A DNA stretch of 64,000 nucleotides from Dictyobacter kobayashii. Lineage in GTDB: Bacteria > Chloroflexota > Ktedonobacteria > Ktedonobacterales > Ktedonobacteraceae. Location of the stretch: positions 992,001 through 1,056,000 of the forward strand of contig NZ_BIFS01000002.1 in the NCBI RefSeq assembly GCF_003967555.1, read 5' to 3'. Below, in pieces: positions 18,970 through 28,224 of the stretch. A program made the position numbers and the translations under genes. The notes beneath the pieces were generated by a model. It saw nothing but the letters and a program-made list of their open reading frames with translations, was not told where the DNA came from and did not search any database. Position 1 is the first letter of the stretch. Each line of letters starts with the position of its first letter.

Positions 18970-19647
18970 ATGACAAAGAAAAAAGATTATAGCAAGGTTC
19001 TAATCTGTCGCATACTCCTATTTGATTTGGATGGTGTCCTGGTAGATTCAATTGCTAATGTAGAACGCCATTGGAGTGATTGGGCCAAGCGACACCAGTT
19101 GGATGTTCAGCAGGTGCTGGGTACGATTCATGGGCGCCGCACAATCGATACTATTCGCCAGGTGGCACCAAAATTACCAGCCGAAATAGAAGCACGCTAC
19201 CTGGACGATATCCAGACCCTGGATACCAAAGAGGTGGCCGCCACAGCGGGGGCAGCAGAGCTACTGGCACAACTCGCACCCGAGCAATGGGCAGTCGTAA
19301 CCTCAGGGCCAGCCACCCTGGCCAGGGCACGTCTGAAGGCCGCGGGGTTACCCATGCCACGCCTGCTGATTTCAGGCAACGACGTCAAGCAAGGCAAACC
19401 TCATCCCGAAGGCTATCTCAAAGGGGCAGAGCTGATGCAAGCAGAGCCAGAAGAATGCCTGGTAATCGAAGATTCATTGCCTGGGATCGAGGCCGCGCAC
19501 GCAGCCCACATACCAGCCATCGCCGTAGGCACCACCCATCCACGCAACGAGCTAAAAAACGCGGAACTATGGATACCCTCCCTCAAATTGCTGAGTATCA
19601 TCGACACAGAAGAGGATGATGAGATTGCCCTGGCAGTCTCAGAATAA
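18970..19647 (+). CDS. HAD-superfamily phosphatase
   Basis: A 225-residue HAD subfamily I hydrolase with the nucleophile motif DLDGVLVDS, motif II VTSG, the motif III lysine in GKPHPEGYL, and motif IV EDSLPGIEAA. The small alpha-helical cap between motifs I and II places it with phosphoglycolate, sugar-phosphate or glycerol-3-phosphate phosphatases. It follows the hydroxy-acid oxidase by 54 bp and ends before a strong bidirectional hairpin, so the two likely share a transcript. Confidence -1.
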   Translation: MTKKKDYSKVLICRILLFDLDGVLVDSIANVERHWSDWAKRHQLDVQQVLGTIHGRRTIDTIRQVAPKLPAEIEARYLDDIQTLDTKEVAATAGAAELLAQLAPEQWAVVTSGPATLARARLKAAGLPMPRLLISGNDVKQGKPHPEGYLKGAELMQAEPEECLVIEDSLPGIEAAHAAHIPAIAVGTTHPRNELKNAELWIPSLKLLSIIDTEEDDEIALAVSE

Positions 19648-19667
19648 CAGGCGTTATTCATCAGCTG

Positions 19668-19718
19668 GAAGACAGGTTACTCAAAGTATGCTTTGTATAC
19701 TTTGAGTAACCTGTCTTC
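19668..19718. terminator. Bidirectional hairpin terminator
   Basis: Perfect 22-bp arms beginning GAAGACAGGTTACTCAAAG around a 7-base loop, between convergent HAD and RIO kinase genes. Confidence -1.
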
Positions 19719-19733
19719 GTTGTATTCAAGCTA

Positions 19734-20723
19734 TCAGACGATATCCTCAGTACGGCCCCCCATATGGCGCGTCCATAGTTCAGCCGCTAGCTGGTGGGCA
19801 TCGCGCTCCAGACCATAGCGCTCAAAGTACTGGCACACACGCTCAATATCGCGGGCAAAAATCGGAAACACCTCATCGTGTGAGGTATCCACTGCCTGGG
19901 CAAAGTCAATAATAGTGACCGCCCCCTGCCAGTATAGGATATTGTATTCCGAGAGGTCGCCATGGATACGACCGTTGACCAGGCTCAATTCGATGTCAGC
20001 CAACAAACATTCAAACAAGGGCTCAACCTCAGCCGCATCGAGCTTTACATCGCGCAATAGTGGCGCGGCATTACCCTCGGTGCCAACATATTCCATCAGG
20101 ACCGCGTTACCGACATAAGCCAGTGGGCGCGGGACATGGACACCGGCCTGAAAAAGCTTGCGCTGCGTATCAAACTCATACTCAATCCATGAAGTCACAC
20201 GGGCCGCATGACCACGGGCTGTTTTACGAGCCACACCACGCAATCGATTATCCCCATGCACCACACGCCCCTGCTCATCGCGTTGGGTACGATTATTGCG
20301 ATAGTCGGCATCATTTTTAAGGCTGCGGAACATACGCGGGCGATAGACCTTCACGGCCAGGTAATCTAAACCGGTATCGGGATGGGCCGAGCAACAGAAG
20401 ACGGTCGCTTCCTTACCACTCTTAACCACATGTAGAATATCCAGGATCAACTCCTGATCGTACAGAGGAGTCAACGAAGACAGAATCCAGGGCGCATCCC
20501 GCTGTGAAGAGAGGAAAGTGGGATTAAAGGCAGCCGGTTGGCTAACCTCGACACCCTGCTCTTTAAGCCAGCGCTGAACATCAGCATTGCTCTCATAGCT
20601 GGTCTTCTTAGCCTGCTTAACCCGCACCTCGGGGCGGCGTATAGGCTCCCAGCGCACCGGCCTCTCCGCTTCCTCTCTATCTAGATCATCCTGATAGTCA
20701 TTTTTTGAAATCTTTTTTACCAT
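19734..20723 (-). CDS. RIO-family serine protein kinase
   Basis: A 329-residue atypical kinase of the RIO1 type. It has the RIO signature around the P-loop (VVKSGKEATVFCCSAH), the beta3 lysine in LAVKVYRP, the catalytic loop HGDLSEYNIL, and the metal-binding IIDFAQAVD, so it should be active. RIO kinases act in ribosome maturation in archaea and eukaryotes; the bacterial role is unclear. AAAGGAG precedes the ATG at 20723. It is a single-gene unit. Confidence -1.
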   Translation of the reverse strand: MVKKISKNDYQDDLDREEAERPVRWEPIRRPEVRVKQAKKTSYESNADVQRWLKEQGVEVSQPAAFNPTFLSSQRDAPWILSSLTPLYDQELILDILHVVKSGKEATVFCCSAHPDTGLDYLAVKVYRPRMFRSLKNDADYRNNRTQRDEQGRVVHGDNRLRGVARKTARGHAARVTSWIEYEFDTQRKLFQAGVHVPRPLAYVGNAVLMEYVGTEGNAAPLLRDVKLDAAEVEPLFECLLADIELSLVNGRIHGDLSEYNILYWQGAVTIIDFAQAVDTSHDEVFPIFARDIERVCQYFERYGLERDAHQLAAELWTRHMGGRTEDIV

Positions 20724-21180
20724 AACCCATACTCCTTTTCCCTGACCAGAAACACATTGACAGCAACTTCATAACAGCAGACGGCGGCGGCTGAGCGCAG
20801 AGAGAGCGTGCGCCCACAAAAAACATGCATTGTTTATCCTCTATACCTATCAGGCAGGTGAATAATCGAACCAGGAGCAGATTGATGTGCCATGACGATG
20901 ATTTTCAGCGCCAGTTCAGGCGCAAAAAAGTAAACATTTGTCATGCAAGGCCGGGGGAATGGAGTTGCCACAAAGACAGCAAAGCCACGGCACACACCAG
21001 AGAAGCTGTACCTGTGGTCTACTGCTCACGAAAAAACCACAGGTGGTAAGTGCGCCAGTGGTCCATCAAGTAGCGTATATGTGACACAGTAAGATAGCAA
21101 ACATCTGCGCAAGGCACAAAACGTCCCTATCTCCGCGTCATCTCAAGGGGAAATGGATGAATGATGGTGATAAGATGCAC

Positions 21181-21267
21181 TTACCTCCGGGCAAGTTCCA
21201 GCCCCACGGCCAGAAATGCAAGCCCGAAACGAGCGGAGGGTGTAGTTGTAGTATTAAAAAGTGTCAT
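21181..21267 (-). CDS. Small protein of 28 residues, unknown function
   Basis: The reading frame starts MTLFNTTTTPSARFG and continues with an amphipathic, Leu/Ala-rich end (AFLAVGLELARR). Gene status rests on context: AAAGGAGGT lies at ideal distance before the ATG, and a consensus promoter (TTGACA, 17 bp, TACACT) lies 35 bp further upstream. The C-terminal half could form one amphipathic or membrane-associated helix ending in two Arg. I do not recognise the family. It is divergent from the GH76 gene and convergent toward nothing nearby. Confidence -1.
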   Translation of the reverse strand: MTLFNTTTTPSARFGLAFLAVGLELARR

Positions 21268-21301
21268 TTTTACCTCCTTTGAGTGCATTGATATAGTCAG
21301 G

Positions 21302-21330
21302 AGTGTACCATTCTCTTTTTACTGTGTCAA
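21302..21330 (-). promoter_or_regulatory. Consensus promoter of the 28-residue gene
   Basis: TTGACA at 21325-21330, a 17-bp spacer and TACACT at 21302-21307, reading leftward. The 21268-21479 gap otherwise shows only promoter DNA. I also see no other convincing gene in 20724-21180. Confidence -1.
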
Positions 21331-21479
21331 GCTAAATAGCTACGCGATCAACATAACGAGAAAAATCCAAAGGAATCGCTATCCTGTGCATCACAATGAA
21401 ACCAGTGAGACACTATAGCGTGAAAAGAAGACAGGCATAGCATTATAAAGTTGAGTTAGATGCAGAAAGCAGGGACACA

Positions 21480-22481
21480 ATGTATAATTATCGCGCGCAT
21501 GTAGAGGGTGGACTGCAGACATTGCAGCAATGGTACAATCCCGACCAGTGCCTCTGGGATAGCACAGGTTGGTGGAATGCCGCCAATATCCTGTGGGCGA
21601 TCTCTGACTACCAGGCCCGTACCAACAGCACGTTGTATGCAAATACGATCCAGGAAATCTTTCAGAAGCATAGTGGTGGAAATTTTATTAATGACTACTA
21701 TGATGATGAGGGCTGGTGGGCCCTGGCCTGGATCAAAGCATATGATCTGACGGGACAGATTCAGTACTTGAATATGGCCCGTACCATCTTCCTGGACATG
21801 GAAGGCGGCTGGGATAACCACTGTGGAGGCGGGATCTGGTGGTCCAAGGAACGTAGCTACAAAAATGCGATCGCCAACGAGCTTTACTTTACCATTGCTG
21901 CCCACCTGCACCAACGGGTTACCCATGAAGATGAGCGCGCCTATTACTTTGAGCGTGCCTATCAAGGCTGGATCTGGTTCTGGCACAGCGGAATGATCAA
22001 TCGCTATAACCTGGTCAATGATGGCTTAAATGAATTTTGCCAGAATAACGGCGGCGTCACCTGGACATATAATCAAGGCGTGATCCTGGGTGGCTTAACA
22101 GAGATGTATCGCATCACCCGAGACGAGGCTTATCGCGATATGGCTGAATTGATCGCGGATGCAGCCATTAGCACGCTGGTTGATCGCTATGGTATTTTAC
22201 AGGAGCCGTGCGAGTCAGGTGATTGCGGAGCGGACGGGCCGCAATTTAAAGGCATCTTTATACGCAATCTGGCCACACTCTACGAAGTGCTACCCAAACC
22301 AGCCTACCAGCAATTTATGCTAAACAATGCCCGGGCCATCGTCGCGAACAATCCAGCTGGCAACTATCAATTTGGCCTCAAATGGTCAGAGCCCGTAGAC
22401 AATAGCGATGCGGCACGCCAATGTTCAGCCCTGGATGCCCTGCTAGCGGCCATGTCAGTGGAAAGCGTGGAAAGCCTTTAA
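21480..22481 (+). CDS. Glycoside hydrolase family 76 (alpha-1,6-mannanase-like)
   Basis: A 333-residue alpha/alpha-barrel protein that looks complete. The paired acids in YYDDEGWWALAW match the catalytic DD of GH76, with supporting GWWNAANILW, CGGGIWW and AIANELYFTIAA. GH76 enzymes cleave alpha-1,6-mannosyl linkages in fungal mannan or bacterial lipomannan. I see no signal peptide from the ATG at 21480, so it may act inside the cell or leave by another route. It is alone in its transcription unit. Confidence -1.
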   Translation: MYNYRAHVEGGLQTLQQWYNPDQCLWDSTGWWNAANILWAISDYQARTNSTLYANTIQEIFQKHSGGNFINDYYDDEGWWALAWIKAYDLTGQIQYLNMARTIFLDMEGGWDNHCGGGIWWSKERSYKNAIANELYFTIAAHLHQRVTHEDERAYYFERAYQGWIWFWHSGMINRYNLVNDGLNEFCQNNGGVTWTYNQGVILGGLTEMYRITRDEAYRDMAELIADAAISTLVDRYGILQEPCESGDCGADGPQFKGIFIRNLATLYEVLPKPAYQQFMLNNARAIVANNPAGNYQFGLKWSEPVDNSDAARQCSALDALLAAMSVESVESL

Positions 22482-22684
22482 AATATGATTAACGCCAGCG
22501 CTGGCCGTTTTTTCACGTTATCCAGCCAACGCCAACCATGGCCTGCTAAGCCAGTAACAACATCTTTCAGCGTTTGCTCCCATTCTTCCATGTATGACCG
22601 CAAACAGAAAATCACTTATGTAAATGAATGTAACGACATTTTGTTCCATTTTTGTAATATTTGTAATATTTGTCCGTAATCAGC

Positions 22685-22713
22685 TTGACAATGGTCCTGC
22701 TTTATGCTATCTT
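22685..22713 (+). promoter_or_regulatory. Promoter upstream of small ORF and peptide pair
   Basis: TTGACA (22685-22690), 17-bp spacer, TATCTT (22708-22713), reading toward the 46-codon ORF and the FKKGMM peptide genes. Confidence -1.
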
Positions 22714-22786
22714 TGTATTGTAAAACATCGACAAAGATGATTCTGCTACTTTTGATTATCAAGATAGAAAGAGACGGAGGGACCAC

Positions 22787-22927
22787 ATGAAGGCATCAAT
22801 GCTTTTTGACTGTCGCACCACGTCTGTCTTGATATCCCATCACTTATACCTCTTTACTGAAAGATGTCTGGCAGACCTGAGTGGTAAAGGCATCTATCAA
22901 AGTGGCGCGTATCAGCCGAACCTATAA
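22787..22927 (+). CDS. Candidate small ORF, 46 residues
   Basis: Starts MKASMLFDCRTTS with GACGGAGGG six bases before the ATG and a good promoter 75 bp upstream. Composition is mixed, with two Cys and no clear TM helix; no family recognised. It may be a real small gene or the translated leader of the transcript that reaches the peptide pair at 23448. In 22928-23447 I see only a doubtful 22-codon ORF at 23251. Confidence -1.
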   Translation: MKASMLFDCRTTSVLISHHLYLFTERCLADLSGKGIYQSGAYQPNL

Positions 22928-23447
22928 GTATCAACCAGATCTATAAGAAGGTGACCAGCGCCAATCTCTCGTGTCTTTGCTTCGTGTGACGGCCTGAATG
23001 AGGCCTGAAGCAATTTTTCCCTTTTTTCGTTTTTCAGTAACAAATTTAAACGCTACAGCGCTCGCTGCTGAGCACGCAGTTATGATCGTACATTGATAGC
23101 TGTTTTGTGCTGCATTAGAGCCATAGCATAAATCAATAATCGTATGCAATTTTTGCACTTTATATGCACTATAAGTGTATGTAGCTGGCTTTTTGTGCTC
23201 ATTTTGACATGCTTACCCCCGCATGCAAAAAAGGGTCACGGGGGAGGAAAATGACGATGAATATGCGAGAAATGCTCGAAAAATTACCGCTTTTGAGCTG
23301 GCGATTCGGAATAGATTAGTAGAACAGTGAAGTCGAGAAATTAAAGAGCAACGAAGTCGTAAGAGCTGCGACCGCCCCGCCAGACAAGAAAATGTCGCGC
23401 TGATATGTTGAGCGGCATGATGCCACAAGTGAGAATGAGGTGAATAT

Positions 23448-23633
23448 ATGATACAGTTCAAGAAGGGTATGATGGTCTTCAATCAGGTTGAGCAGACAAC
23501 AGATCTGAAGTTGGGTCAGATTGCTCAGCAGCGTGTTGTATTGACCACACGAGTACAGCAGGCCCAGCAGAACAATGGTCGTATGTTCAAGAAGGGTATG
23601 ATGGTCGGTTCAACCGTCAAGGGATTGTGCTAG
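23448..23633 (+). CDS. FKKGMM peptide, copy 1 (61 residues, C-terminal Cys)
   Basis: A small basic protein that begins MIQFKKGMMVFNQVEQ, has a central LKLGQIAQQRVVLTTR, and ends GRMFKKGMMVGSTVKGLC with Cys as the last residue. The hexapeptide FKKGMM occurs at both ends. AGGTGAAT precedes the ATG. It has no signal peptide. Its paralogue starts 43 bp downstream. The conserved body with a varying last nine residues recalls precursor peptides with a leader and core, but no maturation enzyme is adjacent. I do not recognise the family. Confidence -1.
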   Translation: MIQFKKGMMVFNQVEQTTDLKLGQIAQQRVVLTTRVQQAQQNNGRMFKKGMMVGSTVKGLC

Positions 23634-23675
23634 AAGCGCGTCGTTCAACAATCATTCAGGCTGAGAGGTGAAAGT

Positions 23676-23861
23676 ATGGTACAGTTCAAAAAGGGTATGA
23701 TGATCTTTAAGCAGATCGAGCAAGACGCCGATCTGAAGTTGGGTCAGGCTGCTCAGCAACGTGTCGTACTTACCACACGCATGCAGCAGCCACAGGAGAC
23801 CCGCGGTCGTATGTTCAAAAAAGGTATGATGGTTGGTGTAGCCACCAAAGAGTGGTGCTAA
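23676..23861 (+). CDS. FKKGMM peptide, copy 2 (61 residues, C-terminal Cys)
   Basis: A paralogue of the preceding gene with identical length and layout: MVQFKKGMMIFKQIEQ, LKLGQAAQQRVVLTTR, then GRMFKKGMMVGVATKEWC. The centre is highly conserved while the tail differs (VGSTVKGLC versus VGVATKEWC), keeping a final Cys. GAGAGGTGAAAG precedes the ATG. A perfect 23-bp hairpin directly after it ends the unit, so the peptides are transcribed apart from the kinases downstream. Confidence -1.
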   Translation: MVQFKKGMMIFKQIEQDADLKLGQAAQQRVVLTTRMQQPQETRGRMFKKGMMVGVATKEWC

Positions 23862-23884
23862 ACCTGCTGTAGGATAAAATAAAA

Positions 23885-23938
23885 GTAGATAGATAGAACC
23901 CCGTATCGCTCATGTGATACGGGGTTCTATCTATCTAC
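23885..23938 (+). terminator. Terminator after the peptide pair
   Basis: Perfect 23-bp arms starting GTAGATAGATAGAACCCCG with an 8-base loop, 23 bp after the second peptide stop. Confidence -1.
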
Positions 23939-24011
23939 AATAATTTTCTGCAATAAATCATAGCAAGCTACGTTTATCTACTGAAGAGACAGGTTTACAG
24001 AAGGGTCGCAT

Positions 24012-26183
24012 ATGCTTAATTATACAGGCAAGCAACTGGGCAACTATTATATACAGGATCTACTAGGTGAAGGTGGCTTTGCCCAGGTATATCGTGGCGA
24101 GCATATCTATCTGCAAAAAACCGCGGCCATCAAAGTATTGTTAACATATCTATCCGAGAAAGATTTAGAGAGATTTCTGCGCGAGGCGCAACTTATCGCC
24201 CACTTACACCATCCTCAAATGGTGCGCGTACAAGAGTTTGGTATTGATGAAGAGACACAGACCCCGTTCCTGGTGATGACCTATGCTCCCAACGGGACAT
24301 TACGCACGCGGCATCCCAAGGGGAGTCGCGTACCACTAGAGGCGGTCGTCGCGTATGTCAGGCAAATGGCCTCAGCGTTGCAATACGCCCATGAACAAAA
24401 ACTGATCCACCGCGACGTCAAACCAGAGAATATGCTGATTGGACGTAACAATGAGATCCTGTTGAGTGATTTCGGCATCGCGACTGTTGATCGCAGCACT
24501 ATTTCGCGCAGCGGCAACGAGGTAGCAGGGACCGTCTCTTATATGGCCCCCGAACAGATTCATGGCCACCCACGACCGGCCAGTGATCAATATGCGCTGG
24601 GGATCGTCGCCTATGAATGGCTCTGTGGAGAACATCCATTTAAAGCCGACCACTTGATGCAAATGGTGGCGCAGCATTTAACCGCAGAGCCGCCACCCCT
24701 CAGCCAAAAATTGCCCATCATTTCACCCCACATAGAACAGGTCATCATGCAAACGCTGGCCAAAGAAGCAGCCCAACGCTATCCATCCATCAGCGAGTTC
24801 GCGACAGCGCTTGAAGATGCATACCTGAGGACAACGACGATCAGCAGACAGTACACAGGATCAGAGCTGGCTGCGCGACACTTAACAACTGCAACAAACG
24901 ATACACCCATCACATATAACACATATCTTGATCCAGCCAATGCGCTTTCAACCGCTGCAGGCGCAGGCGCGAGCCAGAGCACCATGGAACTGGCCATGGC
25001 GCAAGCCATTACAACCCCATCACAGTTACCAGATTTAAAACCAACCAGATCCAAACAACCTACCAGCCACCTCTCGCGCCGCACCGTGACCGCCGGACTG
25101 GCAGGACTCCTCGGACTTACTACACTGGGCGGAGGAGGGTTAATCTGGTATCTACATTCACCGTCTAATGCGCCCAAACCCGCTAAACCGGCGGCACCAG
25201 TCGTCATACCAACCCGATCACAGGGTAGCACGCTGCTCACCTATACAGGACATACTGACATAGTAACCGGCCTGAGCTGGTCGCCGGACAATCATTTCAT
25301 CGCTTCTTCAAGTCATGATAAAACGGTCCAGGTCTGGTCAGTACTGAATGAGCCAGCTCTGCGCAGCTATATTTACAACGCACACAAGGAACCTGTGAAT
25401 GCCGTGGCGTGGGCACCCAATGGCAAGAGCATCGCCTCACTCAGTCAAAGCGAAACAGCGCGGGTCTGGCAAACACCTGAAGAAGCGGGCAACGGAAATG
25501 GTCGGACCATCTACACCATGTCCAGGCCCACCACACCAAACACGCTCAACACCAGCGCAACATCAACCATGCTGGCCTGGTCGCCAGATAGTCAACGCCT
25601 GGCGGCTAATAATAACAGTAATAACCTGGAAGCACGCGCCTGGGATGCCACAACGGGAGAACGCATCATTGAATATCCCGACCCAACCCAGAGCGCAGCA
25701 CCAGCGACCAATGCCATTGCCTGGTCTCCCAATGGACAATACCTGGTCTCCAGCGTTTTACATACGCTTGTCTGGGATGTAGAACACGTCACCGCTATTA
25801 CCAGTTATCAGGGGCATAATTTTGATTCAGTTAAATTTGACATTCCCGCACTCGCCTGGTCGCCCGATAGCAAGCGTATCGCTTCTGGTTGTACAGATAA
25901 AACCGTGCAGGTATGGGATGCCCTCAGTGGCCAGACCTACTTGACCTATAAAGGGCATAGCGCTACGGTCAACGCGGTAGCCTGGTCTCCCGATGGAAAA
26001 TATCTCGCTTCAGCCAGTGATGACAAGACGGTGCAAATCTGGGAGGCCGCGACAGGCCAACATCTATTCACGTATCTCCAACACCGGGCTCCTGTTATGG
26101 CCCTGGCCTGGTCTCCAGATAATCAGCATATCGTTTCAGGCGGAGCAGATAAACATGTAATGTTATGGCAAGCGACACAATGA
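24012..26183 (+). CDS. Membrane Ser/Thr protein kinase with WD40 propeller (1 of 3)
   Basis: A 723-residue protein with an N-terminal Hanks-type kinase (residues about 9-270): glycine loop LGEGGFAQVYRGEH, AIKVL lysine, HRDVKPEN, DFG and APE motifs all intact. A Thr/Ala-rich linker, one TM helix near 355-382 and a C-terminal seven-bladed WD40 propeller (repeats ending in LAWSPD- and VQVW-type strands) follow. The propeller should face outside and the kinase inside, so it likely senses an external or envelope ligand. It is the first of three tandem paralogues with gaps of 22 and 25 bp, an operon. Confidence -1.
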   Translation: MLNYTGKQLGNYYIQDLLGEGGFAQVYRGEHIYLQKTAAIKVLLTYLSEKDLERFLREAQLIAHLHHPQMVRVQEFGIDEETQTPFLVMTYAPNGTLRTRHPKGSRVPLEAVVAYVRQMASALQYAHEQKLIHRDVKPENMLIGRNNEILLSDFGIATVDRSTISRSGNEVAGTVSYMAPEQIHGHPRPASDQYALGIVAYEWLCGEHPFKADHLMQMVAQHLTAEPPPLSQKLPIISPHIEQVIMQTLAKEAAQRYPSISEFATALEDAYLRTTTISRQYTGSELAARHLTTATNDTPITYNTYLDPANALSTAAGAGASQSTMELAMAQAITTPSQLPDLKPTRSKQPTSHLSRRTVTAGLAGLLGLTTLGGGGLIWYLHSPSNAPKPAKPAAPVVIPTRSQGSTLLTYTGHTDIVTGLSWSPDNHFIASSSHDKTVQVWSVLNEPALRSYIYNAHKEPVNAVAWAPNGKSIASLSQSETARVWQTPEEAGNGNGRTIYTMSRPTTPNTLNTSATSTMLAWSPDSQRLAANNNSNNLEARAWDATTGERIIEYPDPTQSAAPATNAIAWSPNGQYLVSSVLHTLVWDVEHVTAITSYQGHNFDSVKFDIPALAWSPDSKRIASGCTDKTVQVWDALSGQTYLTYKGHSATVNAVAWSPDGKYLASASDDKTVQIWEAATGQHLFTYLQHRAPVMALAWSPDNQHIVSGGADKHVMLWQATQ

Positions 26184-26205
26184 GTGTATAAAGGGGTGCC
26201 AGCCA

Positions 26206-28199
26206 ATGCCCGAGCAGATAGAACCAGTCAGACCACCGGCCATACAATTCGGCAACTATCGCTTACTTACAGTATTATTAACCAACCAGGATGCTATTTT
26301 TTACCTGGCGGAACACATTTATCTAAACACACAGGCCATTATCAAACACTTCCAGGTGCATCTCCCCAAGGCCGACCAGGAACAATTTATAACCGAAGCG
26401 GCAGCTATCGCACGTCTAAGCCATCCCTCAATCCTGCGCAGCATGGAATTTGGAGTAGTAGAGACCACTCCATTTCTGGTCATGCCTAATATAGTGACCG
26501 GCACCTTACGCCAGCGCCATCCCGCTGGCTCGCGTCTCCCCTTGCCGATGATCCTGAGCTATATTAAGCCGCTCGCAGATGCCCTGGACTACAGTCATCA
26601 ACAACAGATACTCCACCGAGATATCCAGCCCACCAACTTCTGGCTGGACCACCACGGAAATGTACTGCTCAGCAATTTTCGCCTCACACTTTTATCACAC
26701 AACTCGCATTCACAAAGTGTTACCGACATGCTCCAAACGGTGGCGTACATGGCCCCTGAACAGATCCAGGGCCAGGCGGGCCCGGCCAGCGATCAATATG
26801 CCCTGGCACTGATCGTCTATGAATGGCTATGCGGCACACTGCCCTTTTCGAGTAACGATTATATTGAACTAGCCCAACAGCAAATAAAGCAACCACCACC
26901 CGCATTGAGTAGCCGCCTGCCCGAACTGAGCCCCGCCATCGAACAGGTACTATTAAAAGCACTCGCCAAAGATCCTGCAGAGCGCTTCCCTTCTGCCAGC
27001 ATCTTTGTTGAAATGTTAGAAAAAGGTAGTATCACCCAATCCCTGCAAAGCTTTAACAAAAACTATAAGAAGATCATGGGCAATGTAGAACCTGCGACTG
27101 ATACACGCCGCCTGGGAAGGCGTCGCGTGGCTCTTAGCTTGCTTGGATTAGGCGGTCTGACACTGGCGGCCAGCGGAGGTCTTCTATACTGGCAAACACA
27201 ACAGCAACCAGCTAAACCTGTAGAGCGCAAAAAATCGCTTCCCCCGCCAGCACAACCTCGCATCGGGACGCATCTCTTTACGTACAACAAACATAGCGAT
27301 ACCGTTTATGCGGTCGCCTGGTCAAAAGATGGCCAGCAGATCGCATCCTGGAGCCGCGATCAGAGCATGCGGATATGGAATGCGATCACACACCAGGATA
27401 TCAAAAAATATCAAGTGGTCAATGTCCTGGCCTGGTCGCCAGATTGGCGCTACTTAGCCACCGGGCGAGCGAGCTATTTTGAGCTATGGGAACTCAGTAC
27501 GAGCAAACCAGTGCTGGCCAGAGAAACAATACTGACCGGAGCAGGCGGACCACCAGATGATCCGGCCAATGAATTCTTCCAGTGGTCCCCTGATGGAAAC
27601 TACATCGCATCAAGTAGCGATAAAGTTATTGCCTGGAACATGACCAATCTAACCGAGCTATTCACACATGCACCTGGTTCCATCAGCTGGGCCCCGATAG
27701 TAAACGACTCGCCATTGGACCTGACAGCTTTCAGGACCCCAATCAGCCAGCTGAGGTGCAAATCATAGACATACCCACCGACAAGCAGCTAGCCAGCTAC
27801 CCGGTAAATAATGGTGTCTCCGCGCTGGCCTGGTCCCCCAATGGGGTATATCTCGCAACCAGTAACGGGGATATCTTTCACGCCCTGACCGGCAAAATCT
27901 TTACCAGCTACAAAGGGTCAATCAAAAAACCAATCACGACCATCTGGTCACCCGATAGTAAGCTGATTGCCTCGTACGAGGGCTCACACTACCTGTCGAA
28001 ATACGTCACCGACCCGAACTTTGTCGACACAGGCAAAGACGCGACCATCCATGTCTGGGACATCACCACAGGACAGGATATCTTTGTCTATCAAGGCCAT
28101 CAACGTCCCGTCTCCTTTGCAGCCTGGTCTCCCGACGGCACAAAGATAGCCAGCGCCAGCCTGGATACGACCGTTCAGATCTGGCAAGCCGCCCGCTAA
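26206..28199 (+). pseudogene. Kinase-like/WD40 membrane protein (2 of 3), pseudokinase with apparent frameshift
   Basis: Same kinase-TM-WD40 layout as its neighbours, but the kinase lacks hallmarks: the glycine loop is lost (LLTVLLTNQDAIFYLAEH), HRDxKPxN reads HRDIQPTN and DFG reads NFR. It should not phosphorylate, although the beta3 Lys (IIKHF) and APE region remain. The TM helix lies near residues 304-330. The frame breaks at 27692-27696 in a run of four C; one more C gives WAPDSKRLAIGPD and joins the two open parts (26206-27768 and 27756-28199) into a propeller with seven blades like its neighbours. I therefore suspect a sequence deletion. Confidence -1.
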
Positions 28200-28224
28200 A
28201 ACAGAGAGGAGGAGCCAACCAATC

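Noticed and set aside
23251..23319. 22-codon ORF (MTMNMREMLE) behind GGGGAGGA
   Set aside because: Good site but very short and without a terminator or homology; could be chance in the leader of the peptide genes.
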